A stretch of DNA of 24,684 bases from UBA2773 sp964458715 (GCA_964458715.1 CAYWJP010000008.1:1-24684), one strand, 5' to 3'. Counted from the first letter of the stretch, positions 15,475 to 23,890 are shown. Numbers and translations: made by a program. Notes: generated from the letters alone by a model not told the origin.

Positions 15475-16210
15475 AAAACTCAGGAGGCATTTCATGACAA
15501 TGAGGACAATCTTTCATCTTTTTTATCGCAAAAGCTTCAAATAAAAATTCATCTACTTTCTCTCCAACAATCACAATGTAATCGCCTTCTATTAATTTAA
15601 CTTCTTTTTTTATCTTGGTTTTTTCATTATGAATTATTTCCCATTCTTCATTAAGTAAATTTTTTATAAAAATACGGTTCTCTTTTCTTCTTATGATTTC
15701 TCCACCTAGTAATCCATCTTCAATGAATACTGCTTTTTGAGCCTTATCGAAAGGTCCTCTCCCGATATTATGAGGCATTTGATTCTCACCAAATTCCCGC
15801 AAAGGCTTATTGACACTTATCCCGTGTAAACCGAAACCAAATATTAAACTAATCAATAAAAAACCGCTCATCAATAAAACGAAGTTATACCTATAACCAT
15901 ATTTAGTTTTATGAAAGGCCGCCAATCCTAAAATTAATGAAGACACCACCAAAAATAGCCAAGCAAATGGAAAGATTCCAAATAAGACTCTTAAATAACG
16001 ACCTACTTGCATGTATCGAAAAGTTTCCAATGGAATCTCGAAAAGATTAATCAAAATAATGGAAAAGAAAATCGAACTCAAGATTATTGCCACGGCTGTC
16101 GCTAACCAAAAAGACCAATTAAATAATCGGCATTGCCATTTAGGAACAGGTTGAATCTCGTCTTTTCTAATTTTAGCTAGTATTTCACTAACTTTATTTT
16201 TCTTGGTCAT
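15467..16210 (-). CDS. three-TM membrane protein, candidate partner (anti-sigma-like) of the ECF sigma factor
   Basis: 247 aa: a basic cytoplasmic N-terminus (1-30), membrane helices at about 33-55, 75-97 and 108-128, then a C-terminal domain (about 160-232) that is beta-rich, with a VKLIEGDYIVIVGEKVD stretch resembling an OB-like fold. The tail contains CPHCH (235-239), a possible metal or redox site. It begins 9 bp after the sigma-factor gene, the normal arrangement for a membrane anti-sigma factor. It lacks a recognisable zinc anti-sigma motif (HxxxCxxC) in the N-terminus. By the positive-inside rule the N-terminus is inside and the C-terminal domain outside, so signalling from outside is plausible. 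Function inferred from position only. Confidence 0.7.
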   Translation of the reverse strand: MTKKNKVSEILAKIRKDEIQPVPKWQCRLFNWSFWLATAVAIILSSIFFSIILINLFEIPLETFRYMQVGRYLRVLFGIFPFAWLFLVVSSLILGLAAFHKTKYGYRYNFVLLMSGFLLISLIFGFGLHGISVNKPLREFGENQMPHNIGRGPFDKAQKAVFIEDGLLGGEIIRRKENRIFIKNLLNEEWEIIHNEKTKIKKEVKLIEGDYIVIVGEKVDEFLFEAFAIKKMKDCPHCHEMPPEFSR

Positions 16211-16219
16211 CTATTTAAA

Positions 16220-16804
16220 TTAATTATCTAAAAATAATCCTTGCTTTTGAGCTTTTTCTAAAAAAATGGTTTTTCCTCTGTTCAATAATGAAGCCACTGT
16301 ACCTTTCGGTTTTTTCACAATATCCATTATTTCTTCATAATTCTTTTCTTCTAAAAATTTCAATACCATTACCTCTCGATATTTAAAAGGTAAAGAATTT
16401 AAAATAGATTCAACTTCTTTTAATTTCTCTTTATTGATAAGTTGTTTCTCAGCGCTAATTCCGTTCTCTGCCAACATTAGTTTTAAATCTCCCTGATCCA
16501 ATCCAATTTCATAAGGATGCGCTCCATTTTTTCGAATCGCATCAATGGTGGTATTTCGTGTAATCTGAAAAATCCAAGTAGAAAATTTATAGGATTCATC
16601 AAAACTGTTAATATTTTTATAAACTTTTATAAAGACATCTTGCAAAATATCTTCAATATCTTCTGAGGAAAAATAAGAAATTCTTTTAACAAACCAAAAA
16701 AGCTTTTCCCAATATCGGTTTACCAAGAAGGTTAGACTATCTGGATTTTCCAAAACCATCTTAACTAAATCTTCATCTGAAGATTTATCCAAATCGACTT
16801 TCAT
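16220..16804 (-). CDS. ECF-type RNA polymerase sigma factor
   Basis: 194 aa. Region 2 is at about 20-95, including the DIEDILQDVFIKVYKNI stretch and the -10-recognition part YKFSTWIFQITRNTTIDAIRK. Region 4 is at about 130-190, with LPFKYREVMVLKFLEEKNYEEI and the helix-turn-helix around KPKGTVASLLNRGK. There is no region 1 or 3, as expected of the ECF group. I chose the ATG at 16804; the frame also permits a TTG one codon earlier, which would add a Met before MKV. The next gene, 9 bp downstream, encodes a membrane protein that may sequester it. Its target promoters cannot be recognised here. Confidence 0.93.
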   Translation of the reverse strand: MKVDLDKSSDEDLVKMVLENPDSLTFLVNRYWEKLFWFVKRISYFSSEDIEDILQDVFIKVYKNINSFDESYKFSTWIFQITRNTTIDAIRKNGAHPYEIGLDQGDLKLMLAENGISAEKQLINKEKLKEVESILNSLPFKYREVMVLKFLEEKNYEEIMDIVKKPKGTVASLLNRGKTIFLEKAQKQGLFLDN

Positions 16805-16942
16805 CAAATGTTATTAGAAATTTATGAGTTTATTTATTTGTTTCAAATAGTATTACGCAAAACCAACCCAAAATTTGCATTAAATTTCAAATCAGTATTT
16901 AATCCTGAATAAAGAAAAATCCACCATGCAATATCGAAAATT

Positions 16943-16967
16943 TTAAATTTGAGTGCAATCCAAGGAA
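16943..16967. repeat. partial second copy of the left arm of the 16981-17099 element
   Basis: TTAAATTTGAGTGCAATCC and following bases match 16986-17012 (TTTAAAATTTGAGTGCAGTTC and onward) with few changes, about 44 bases apart in direct orientation. The matching right arm is absent, so this is a half copy. The rest of 16808-16942 shows nothing beyond AT-rich sequence. Confidence 0.6.
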
Positions 16968-16980
16968 ACTCTAAATACAA

Positions 16981-17099
16981 AGACTTTAAAATTTGAGTGC
17001 AGTTCGAGGCAAAATTGAGCATTGAGCGAAACGTATTAGATGATACGTTGAGTGAAAAGCGGAAATTTCAACGAATAAATGTGCCGAATTTCAAAGTCT
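16981..17099. repeat. large imperfect inverted repeat over the stop codon of the ligase-like gene
   Basis: The outer arm AGACTTTAAAATTTGAGTGC (from 16981) pairs with the arm ending at 17099, with one base bulge and a few mismatches; the right arm reaches into the TAG at 17098-17100. The apex is a hairpin of AACGTA (17030-17035) and TACGTT (17044-17049) around TTAGATGA. The flanking GAG.A.TGA and GAGTGA sequences and the loop match the element at 8955-9074. Confidence 0.75.
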
Positions 17100-18693
17100 A
17101 GCTGTTGGTAATAGCGAGCCAAATCCAAAGTATGGACAGAAAAATTCCGGCATTAAAAAGATTCGGAATTATTAGCGCCACGCTAGTCAAAATTATAAAA
17201 ATATCAAATCCAGCATTTTCTGATTTCAGACAAAGATTTTTAAAAGCCAAAATTCCTGGTAATAAAAATAGTCCTAAAAAGATAATTAGTCCTAATATTC
17301 CCCAAGAAAACCAAACTTCTAAAAATATGTTGGAGGCGTTCAAACCATGACCGAAACTGTCTTCCCCTAGAACTTCAGAAGAACTTCCTAGCCCCTGACC
17401 AATAATGGGATGTTTTTTAATTTCTGCCCAAGTGGTTCCATAAATATCTTTTCTAATTTTGATGTTAGGATCAGGTCGATAAACTTTTTTGGTTTCAGAA
17501 CCTAGTAATATTTCTTCATCAATATCTTCCAAGTTAATGTGTCGGCAATTATATTGTTCTAAAACATCAATCCCAGAAATTTCTGCAGGAACTTGTGAAT
17601 TTTCTTCACAGCTGATCGTTATTTCTTGTAAACCACTAACTGAGCTACTGGCGCGATCGACTAAATTAAAATTGGACAAACCAAAAATAATTATTACTAA
17701 AATTGAAATAAAATAAGCCGAACCAATTGCTAAAACATCTTTAAAAAAGCTTTTAATTTTGAAATTTTTCAATTTAAATAAATATTTCTGCCAAACTAGT
17801 AAGCCAAAATAAATAACAGTTAATCCTAAAAATCCCAACCAAGCGCTTCGAGCTACGGTCAATAATAAAACTAAAAATATTAGCAATAAATAAAAATTCA
17901 AAAACCACTGACCCACTTGACGTAATTCCAAGTGACCAATCATAGTACTGTTTTTAGTCCTAAAAAGTTCCAATTTTACCCAATAGATTATTGAAGCCAA
18001 AAAAACTAAATAAATTCCGAACCAATCTGGTTCAGCGAAAGTTCCGTTAGATCGTTCGGCAAAGACCTGGAAATCAACCCAATTTAATTTAAAAGCCACC
18101 GCTTGATAAATTCCAAAAATCAAAACCGGCAAAGAAGTTGCCACAAAAAACCATAAGGCTTCCAATTTTCTCTGTTTCTCTTGAAGATAAAACCGAGCTA
18201 AAAAATATAGCATTGCGAAAGACAGCAAAACTAAATTTAATTTCAAAGTCGCTCTAAAAACTAAAGAATTTATCAAAGAGATAAAAGACACTAAACATAA
18301 AATTAAAACCAGACTATCTGCTAAACCAAAATGAAGCCCTCTCTTAAAAAGTTTCTGCTTATTAAATTCAATCAATTTGGGCAAATTTTTATTCTTTATC
18401 TTCAATCCGATTAAAATAACCGTCGCCACAAATAATATCAAACCGATCACTTGAAAAGGTCGAAAAGAAATTGGGATTTGATTAGAAGAAATAATTACAC
18501 TCTCTAACGGCAAAGAAATAATAAAAAGCCAAAAAACCCAGATAGGTCGATACAAAGCCAAAAGAAAAATCCCAAAAAATGTTAAGAAAAAATTCAACAA
18601 ACTTAATGGTAAAAATCCTGCTGAATCCATTATAATCAAAGTCGCGTTAAGTAAAACCCCAATAATTGCTACCCAAAAATATTCTTTAATCAT
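17098..18693 (-). CDS. O-antigen ligase/polymerase-like membrane protein 1
   Basis: 531 aa with about twelve membrane helices and one large extracytoplasmic loop (about 345-455), the plan of Wzy polymerases and WaaL ligases that join polyprenyl-linked glycans to acceptors outside the membrane. Family motifs are visible: GTFAEPD (217-223), VARSAW (280-285) and KHPIIGQG (427-434). The catalytic-loop motif, usually HN followed by an aliphatic stretch, reads ASNIFLEVWFSWGILG (453-468): Ser stands where the usual His would be, although H449 is nearby. The large loop also has two Cys (near 362 and 383). It is followed by an inverted repeat over its stop codon and lies 35 bp after a GT4 gene, likely in one transcript. 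Confidence 0.82.
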   Translation of the reverse strand: MIKEYFWVAIIGVLLNATLIIMDSAGFLPLSLLNFFLTFFGIFLLALYRPIWVFWLFIISLPLESVIISSNQIPISFRPFQVIGLILFVATVILIGLKIKNKNLPKLIEFNKQKLFKRGLHFGLADSLVLILCLVSFISLINSLVFRATLKLNLVLLSFAMLYFLARFYLQEKQRKLEALWFFVATSLPVLIFGIYQAVAFKLNWVDFQVFAERSNGTFAEPDWFGIYLVFLASIIYWVKLELFRTKNSTMIGHLELRQVGQWFLNFYLLLIFLVLLLTVARSAWLGFLGLTVIYFGLLVWQKYLFKLKNFKIKSFFKDVLAIGSAYFISILVIIIFGLSNFNLVDRASSSVSGLQEITISCEENSQVPAEISGIDVLEQYNCRHINLEDIDEEILLGSETKKVYRPDPNIKIRKDIYGTTWAEIKKHPIIGQGLGSSSEVLGEDSFGHGLNASNIFLEVWFSWGILGLIIFLGLFLLPGILAFKNLCLKSENAGFDIFIILTSVALIIPNLFNAGIFLSILWIWLAITNS

Positions 18694-18700
18694 GAAGTTA

Positions 18701-18735
18701 GTTTAGAAAGTTAGAAAGTTCGCAAAGTCTAAAGT
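18701..18735. repeat. degenerate AAAGT repeat at a gene 3' end
   Basis: AAAGT recurs at 18707, 18715, 18724 and 18731 (spacing 8, 9 and 7), overlapping the TAG of the GT4 gene (18729-18731) and filling the 35 bases before the ligase-like gene. It resembles the regular array at 11455-11490, but in the opposite orientation relative to transcription. Confidence 0.6.
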
Positions 18736-19892
18736 TTTTTTAATTCTTCTAGTGTTTTTTTGGTAAAATTTTCCCAACTGAATTTTTTCGCATTTTTTAG
18801 GGCTTGTTCTATTTTTTGTTTTTTAACTTTTTCATTAGTCAGACTTTCCAAAAGTTTTTCCGCTAAATTTTTATCATTGTCTAAAGTAAAAATAAAAGCG
18901 TTTTTTTCATTAACTAATTCTTTTAAAGAAGAGTTGGCAGAAGCCGCTACTGAACAACCACAATTAAAAGCTTCCAAAACTGGCAAACCAAACCCTTCAT
19001 ATAAAGACGGATAACAAAAAACGCTCGCCTCTTTATACAAACTAGGCAAATCAGCTTGTTCCACAAAACCCAAAAGTTTAAATTTATTTTTAGGCACACC
19101 CACTTTATAACAAACATTCTCAATTTCAGCTTCAACGTCAGTCACTAAAGGAGCTAAATGAGCATGAACTTTTCCAGCCAAAACTAAATCTGGACAATCT
19201 TTTTTATTTTCATAATTATTCCACAAAATTCCATAAGCCTGGATTAAACCGACTACATTTTTTCTCATATCGAAACCGCCCACATAAAAAATATATTTCT
19301 TGGATTTTAATTTAAATCTTTTTAAGGTTTTTTCAATTTTTTGAACTGTAATTTTTTTCTTAAAAATTGGATCACAATCAATATAATTAACTACTACTTT
19401 TTTTTCTTTTTTTCCGTATAATCTAATAACATCTAATTTTGAATGCTTGGAAACCGTCATAATTTGATTGGCAGATTTAATTGCTTTATCAACTTTTTTA
19501 TAATAAATTCTTTTTCGAAAATTATTAAGATACCACGGGAAAATCTTTACGATAGCATCATGAACCACCATCAGATGAGGAATACTTTTTAAGATTGTTG
19601 AAGATTGATAAAGAGAAAAGAAAACTTCGCAACTATCCTTTCGAGCTTCCATTGGCAAAAGAAATTTTTCCCAATAAATTTTTCGAATCAAATCGTCTCG
19701 CTTATAAAATGGTTTAATAATTCTTTTGTGAAAATTTTTCGGTAATTTAAAGTTTAAATCTTCTTCCAAATAAACAAAAAACTCGTCCTCGGAATTGACA
19801 ATTTTTCCCAAAGTCTTTAAAAAATTGATTGTCACCTGTCCCATTCCCGCATCCCTTTTTCTGACGAACGAACCATTAATTCCAATTTTCAT
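18729..19892 (-). CDS. GT4 family glycosyltransferase 1
   Basis: 387 aa, two Rossmann-like halves with no membrane segment. The N-terminal half begins MKIGINGSF and has the GxG-type loop near 15-18. The C-terminal half has GGFDMRKN (205-212, donor phosphate binding by R210/K211) and the EX7E motif E299-E307 in YPSLYEGFGLPVLEAFNCG. GT4 enzymes transfer a sugar from a nucleotide donor with retention of configuration at the cytoplasmic face. It probably extends a lipid-linked glycan for the neighbouring ligase-like protein, 35 bp downstream. The sugar is not predictable. The upstream space up to the radical SAM gene is filled by the inverted repeat at 19901-20063. Confidence 0.92.
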   Translation of the reverse strand: MKIGINGSFVRKRDAGMGQVTINFLKTLGKIVNSEDEFFVYLEEDLNFKLPKNFHKRIIKPFYKRDDLIRKIYWEKFLLPMEARKDSCEVFFSLYQSSTILKSIPHLMVVHDAIVKIFPWYLNNFRKRIYYKKVDKAIKSANQIMTVSKHSKLDVIRLYGKKEKKVVVNYIDCDPIFKKKITVQKIEKTLKRFKLKSKKYIFYVGGFDMRKNVVGLIQAYGILWNNYENKKDCPDLVLAGKVHAHLAPLVTDVEAEIENVCYKVGVPKNKFKLLGFVEQADLPSLYKEASVFCYPSLYEGFGLPVLEAFNCGCSVAASANSSLKELVNEKNAFIFTLDNDKNLAEKLLESLTNEKVKKQKIEQALKNAKKFSWENFTKKTLEELKKL

Positions 19893-19900
19893 ATTTTTAT

Positions 19901-20063
19901 AGGATTGTATTCAAGTTCGCTTTTGTTAACAAAATTTAAATAATTTCTGTCGAAAATTATTTTGCGAGGTGAAGCTTTAGTTTTTTGCTAAGGCAAAACT
20001 CACAGGATAATTTGCAGACGAAATTAATAAATTTTGATAAAAATGGAACTTGAAAATAATCCT
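19901..20063. repeat. 163-base imperfect palindrome filling an intergenic space
   Basis: AGGATTGTATTCAAGTTC (19901-19918) and the segment 20046-20063 are reverse complements at 16 of 18 positions. The pairing continues inward with small bulges through about 60 more bases per arm to an apex near 19974-19993 (GCTTTAG with CTAAGGC). It ends one base before the stop codon region of the radical SAM gene (20065) and eight bases before the start of the GT4 gene (19892). No T-run is present. The arms differ in sequence from the other three elements. Confidence 0.75.
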
Positions 20064-20064
20064 T

Positions 20065-21105
20065 TTATATTAATTTTTTAGACAGTTTCTTGTCTTGCTT
20101 AAAATTACTACATTTATTACAAATAACATCAGCCTTCTTGTTGATTACTTTGCCAATAAATAAATTTCGAGCATATTGATATTTTTCATTATTCCAAATA
20201 TTCTCAAACTTCTCTCTAGAGATATCGCCGAAAGAATTATCATCGTTAGCTGCCCAACAACAAGGCAGAACTTTTCCAGTTGGAGAAATTGCCAAAGTAG
20301 TAAATAACTGATCACATTTTCTATTAAACAAAGGTTTTTCATATTTACCAAGATACTGACTTCTAAGATATTCTTTATTATTAGGCAACCACTTTTCAAT
20401 TCGTTCTTTAATTGAACCGCTTAAAATAATATCAGGATTTTCGTCGCCAATTTCCATGGTTGTTATTTCAAAATCAATTCCTAATTCTTCAGCTTTCTCT
20501 CGAGCAGCTTCAATTTGTTCCTCATTGAATTTATTAACCATAAACTTCCAAAAAATTCGAGGCTTATTTTTACCCAATTTGTTTTTAATTTCGACAATTT
20601 TCCTAAGGTTATTCAAAATCAATTTCAATTCACCGTTTTTCCGATATTTTTGATAAACAGCCTGAGTAGTTCCATCCAACGATGTTTCTATTTCATCTGG
20701 ACCGGCTTTAATCATTTCTTCCCAAAATTTATCAGTTTTTTTAAAACTTAAATTAGTATGAATCGAAACATGAATTCCCTTTTCTTTGGCAATTTCTATC
20801 ATCTTGTTTATTTGAGGATTTAGGAAAGATTCGCCCCAATTAAAAAGACTAATATGTTTTATGGTTGGAATCTCTTTCAAAATTTTCTCAAATAATTCTA
20901 TTTTCATAAAACTCTTCTCGGCCCGCATTGATCCAGATCCGTTTGCGCATAAAGGACAAGCTAGATTGCAAAAATTAGATGGATCAATAATAATCTTGCG
21001 AGGATACAAAGCCTTTCCGGTAAATTTATAAACAACAAAAATAAACCAAAAATAAAGCTTATTAATCACGCCACTTGGAAACAAATTTAATATTTTAAAT
21101 AACAT
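20065..21105 (-). CDS. radical SAM/SPASM protein of a surface-glycan locus
   Basis: 346 aa. The radical SAM iron-sulfur cluster motif is C46, C50 and C53 (CNLACPLC). It is followed by the usual NWGES (89-93) and the TSLDG stretch (141-145). The C-terminal SPASM region binds further clusters: C264, C282, C283, C329 and C332 are in place (PTGKVLPCC and ICNKCSN). SPASM proteins usually modify peptides or act as dehydrogenases or carbon-skeleton enzymes; here the neighbours are glycosyltransferases, so it may act on a sugar or a surface peptide, which is inference. The hydrophobic stretch at about 15-28 could tether it to the membrane. It starts 18 bp after the GT4 gene at 21124-22386, probably in one transcript. 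Confidence 0.88.
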   Translation of the reverse strand: MLFKILNLFPSGVINKLYFWFIFVVYKFTGKALYPRKIIIDPSNFCNLACPLCANGSGSMRAEKSFMKIELFEKILKEIPTIKHISLFNWGESFLNPQINKMIEIAKEKGIHVSIHTNLSFKKTDKFWEEMIKAGPDEIETSLDGTTQAVYQKYRKNGELKLILNNLRKIVEIKNKLGKNKPRIFWKFMVNKFNEEQIEAAREKAEELGIDFEITTMEIGDENPDIILSGSIKERIEKWLPNNKEYLRSQYLGKYEKPLFNRKCDQLFTTLAISPTGKVLPCCWAANDDNSFGDISREKFENIWNNEKYQYARNLFIGKVINKKADVICNKCSNFKQDKKLSKKLI

Positions 21106-21123
21106 TTTTTAATAAATATGGAA

Positions 21124-22386
21124 TTAAACTTTACTCAACTTAATTGCCTCATTATAATAACCAATTAGCTTTTTATAATAAAAATCTTCATTATTAATTT
21201 TTTTAATATTTTCTCGGCCCTTTTCTCCCATTTTCTTTCTTTCTATTTTGCTTAATTGAAACATTTTTTTCATTTTTTCAATTAAATCTTTTCTATCCCC
21301 ACTTTTGAAAACCAATCCTGACTCTCCGTCAACAATCATCTCTTTGGATCCCCCTGAGTCAGAAACAATCACCGGTTTACCCAAAAGCTGCGTTTCAGAA
21401 ATAATTAAAGGAGAGTTGTCGAACCAAACAGAAGGAAGAATAACAAACTTGGAATTTCTAATAAAATTATACAAATTCTCGCCCTTCATATAGCCAGTTA
21501 ATTCAATCTGTTTATCTAAATTATTTTTACTAATTACTTCTCTTAATTCCTCAACTTGCGGTCCGCTCCCAACTATTTTTAATTTAGCTATTTTCGTCCC
21601 ACTCTTTTTCAATAAATCTCCATAACTCATAATCAAATCTTCGATACCCTTTTCTTCGGAAATTCGTCCATAATACAAAATGTAATCTTCCTCTTTAAAA
21701 TTTTTAGCCTCTTTAAAATTATTAATATTTATAGTATTTCTTAAAATTTTTATTCTTTCTGACTTGATTCCAAATTCAATACTCTTATTTTTCATAAAAA
21801 TGCTGGGGGCTAAAAAAAGGTTAACATTATCAAACGACTTGACTAGTTTATGAACATAAGCCTCAATCATAGCAATAAAACTAAGCACTCTAGAATTATC
21901 AACACATTTTTCTAAAAAACAATGATAATATTTTTTATCACTGCATTTCTGACAAATTTTACCTTTAGCGAAAAGAAACCTATTGGGACAAATAGTTTTA
22001 TAATCAAGTAATTTTAAAACAACCGGTATGTTATTCTTTTTTAACGTATGCAAAATAGACGGGGTCAGATAGTGACAAATATTATGCAAATGAGCAACAT
22101 CTGGTCTTTCTTCGTCAATTAATTTTTGAAGTTTTTTTTGAGCATCAAAATTATAAATAACTTTTGGAATTAATCTTATTTTTTCAATAAAATTAGCCTT
22201 TTTAATATCGAAACCCTCTATAAAATATTTTTCATATTCCGTTTTCTCATTTTCAAAATCCTTCATTGAAAAAAACATTAAATCATGACCTTTTTTTTGA
22301 AGCAAATTAACAGTTTCAAAAAAAGCCGTTACCGAACCTCCTCCCTTTTTTCTAGAAAAATATTTATGAATTTGTAAAATCCGCAT
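21124..22386 (-). CDS. GT4 family glycosyltransferase 2 with a Cys-rich insertion
   Basis: 420 aa. The N-terminal half has the GGG loop (15-17) and HLHN (99-102). An insertion at 133-161 carries five Cys (C133, C145, C148, C156, C161), a pattern known from a subgroup of GT4 enzymes and probably a zinc site. The C-terminal half has GRISEEKG (240-247), the donor-loop GSGP (273-276) and a D-X7-E motif (D323 and E331 in WFDNSPLIISE) in place of the more common E-X7-E. It should transfer a sugar from a nucleotide donor inside the cell. No Shine-Dalgarno sits close to the start; an ACCTCC-complement GGAGGT lies 25 bases upstream, too far to serve. It probably heads the transcript running through the radical SAM gene. 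Confidence 0.92.
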   Translation of the reverse strand: MRILQIHKYFSRKKGGGSVTAFFETVNLLQKKGHDLMFFSMKDFENEKTEYEKYFIEGFDIKKANFIEKIRLIPKVIYNFDAQKKLQKLIDEERPDVAHLHNICHYLTPSILHTLKKNNIPVVLKLLDYKTICPNRFLFAKGKICQKCSDKKYYHCFLEKCVDNSRVLSFIAMIEAYVHKLVKSFDNVNLFLAPSIFMKNKSIEFGIKSERIKILRNTININNFKEAKNFKEEDYILYYGRISEEKGIEDLIMSYGDLLKKSGTKIAKLKIVGSGPQVEELREVISKNNLDKQIELTGYMKGENLYNFIRNSKFVILPSVWFDNSPLIISETQLLGKPVIVSDSGGSKEMIVDGESGLVFKSGDRKDLIEKMKKMFQLSKIERKKMGEKGRENIKKINNEDFYYKKLIGYYNEAIKLSKV

Positions 22387-22455
22387 TTATATTAAAAAAT
22401 AATTAAAATTACCTCCAATGATTGTCTTCTATTAGTTTAATTTATTCGAATTTCT

Positions 22456-22484
22456 TTGTAAAGTTGGAATAAATGAATTATACT
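22456..22484 (+). promoter_or_regulatory. promoter of the second ligase-like gene
   Basis: TTGTAA (22456-22461), 17-base spacer, TATACT (22479-22484), 50 bases before the ATG at 22535. A TATAAT also overlaps at 22484-22489. The gene is divergent from the GT4 gene at 22386. Confidence 0.55.
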
Positions 22485-22534
22485 ATAATTAAATCATTTA
22501 TGATACAAAAAAATTTTAAACTAATCAACACGCG

Positions 22535-23857
22535 ATGAATCTAATTTCAAAAAAAATAGCTGGTTTTCTACTACTAGCAGGATTATTAACGATACTAATA
22601 ATTCATCTATTCTTTATTCAATCAATTATTCTTTCACTCGCTTTTATTACCAGTCTAATTTTAATAATAACCTTTCTGTATTCTCCTAAATGGGGCCTTT
22701 TTATTTTTCTATTCATTCGTCCAGCGCTAGATCAATTAAGTGAGGAAATAAAAGTGCAATTATTCAGCAACTATTCGTTAAATGGTGCCAATACAATCGG
22801 AATTATATTAATAATTCTTTCTTTTTTATTCTTAGTTAAAAACAGGAAACTGTTTCCAAAAACAATTGTCTTCTTTTTTTGGATAATTTACATCGCAGTT
22901 GCTTCCATAAGTATTTTTTACTCTATCGATAAATTTGCTAGTCTTCATGAAGTAATAAGAATAATTAGTATTTTATCAATATTTTTAACCACTTTTGTTA
23001 TCGCCAAACAAGAAAAGAATTATCTTAATTTCCTCTGGGCAGTTATGGTCTCTGCCATTCTTCCAATTTCGATTGCTCTTTATCAACTTATCACTGGTTC
23101 TGGAATGAGTTCTAGCGGAATTGACAGTCGTCTTTTTGGAACTTTCACAAATCCCAATTCTTTTGCCGCTTTTGTATTGATAATAATTGCACTAACTATT
23201 TTCTTTATCTTGCAAAAAACCAAAAATAAAGGCTGGTTATTTGCCTTTTTATTTCTGCTAAACAGCATCTTATTGGCAACATTTTCTAGAGGGGCCTGGT
23301 TAGCGATGATAATCTTCGCCTTCTTTTTATCTTTATGGAAATCACCCAAATACATATTTGCCATTATTGGCATACTCCTTGTTTTGTTTTTTACCTCTAA
23401 TGATTTTCAAAATAAAGTTGAAGATGTTTACAACCCTCCGATCACTGGATCGGTTTATTGGAGATTCAAACAATGGGATAAGATGCTGGGACTATATAAA
23501 AAACAACCCCTTGCTGGATATGGAGCTGGAACAGAAACTATCATACATGAAAAAGAATTCGGATTTTACGCAGGGAACCCTTATACTCATAACGATCTTC
23601 TAAGGCCAGCACTAGAAACTGGAATTTTTGGTGCCATTTCATTCTTGCTAGTTTTTCTCTCGGCAACGCTGGTCATTCTAAAAGATTTTTACAAAAACAA
23701 GAACTCAACTAAAAAAACATTGGCCTTTATCATTCTAGTTCTTTTAATTGCTGAATTTGCCTTTGGAATGACTAGTAATATATTCAGAGGAACAGCCATC
23801 CAATGGACACTTTGGTCGCTAATTGCTGTTGCTATTGCCGTAAATCAAAAGAAATAG
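22535..23857 (+). CDS. O-antigen ligase/polymerase-like membrane protein 2
   Basis: 440 aa with about eleven membrane helices. The family motifs are intact: GTFTNPN (202-208), SRGAW (251-255), QPLAGYGAG (324-332) and the catalytic-type THNDLLRPALETGIFG (351-366) with H352. It should join a lipid-linked glycan to an acceptor or polymerise it outside the membrane. Unlike the first ligase-like protein it keeps the His, and its outer loop (about 290-350) is shorter. It is the only plus-strand glycan gene, divergent from the GT4 gene, with its own promoter. The two ligase-like proteins probably have different acceptors or roles (polymerase versus ligase), which cannot be told from sequence. Confidence 0.85.
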   Translation: MNLISKKIAGFLLLAGLLTILIIHLFFIQSIILSLAFITSLILIITFLYSPKWGLFIFLFIRPALDQLSEEIKVQLFSNYSLNGANTIGIILIILSFLFLVKNRKLFPKTIVFFFWIIYIAVASISIFYSIDKFASLHEVIRIISILSIFLTTFVIAKQEKNYLNFLWAVMVSAILPISIALYQLITGSGMSSSGIDSRLFGTFTNPNSFAAFVLIIIALTIFFILQKTKNKGWLFAFLFLLNSILLATFSRGAWLAMIIFAFFLSLWKSPKYIFAIIGILLVLFFTSNDFQNKVEDVYNPPITGSVYWRFKQWDKMLGLYKKQPLAGYGAGTETIIHEKEFGFYAGNPYTHNDLLRPALETGIFGAISFLLVFLSATLVILKDFYKNKNSTKKTLAFIILVLLIAEFAFGMTSNIFRGTAIQWTLWSLIAVAIAVNQKK

Positions 23858-23890
23858 TCTCTGAAAAAACTATCTCTTTAATAAATTCAA

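Noticed and set aside
16805..16807. TTG as start of the ECF sigma gene
   Set aside because: It only adds one residue before an ATG at 16804, which is the better start codon.
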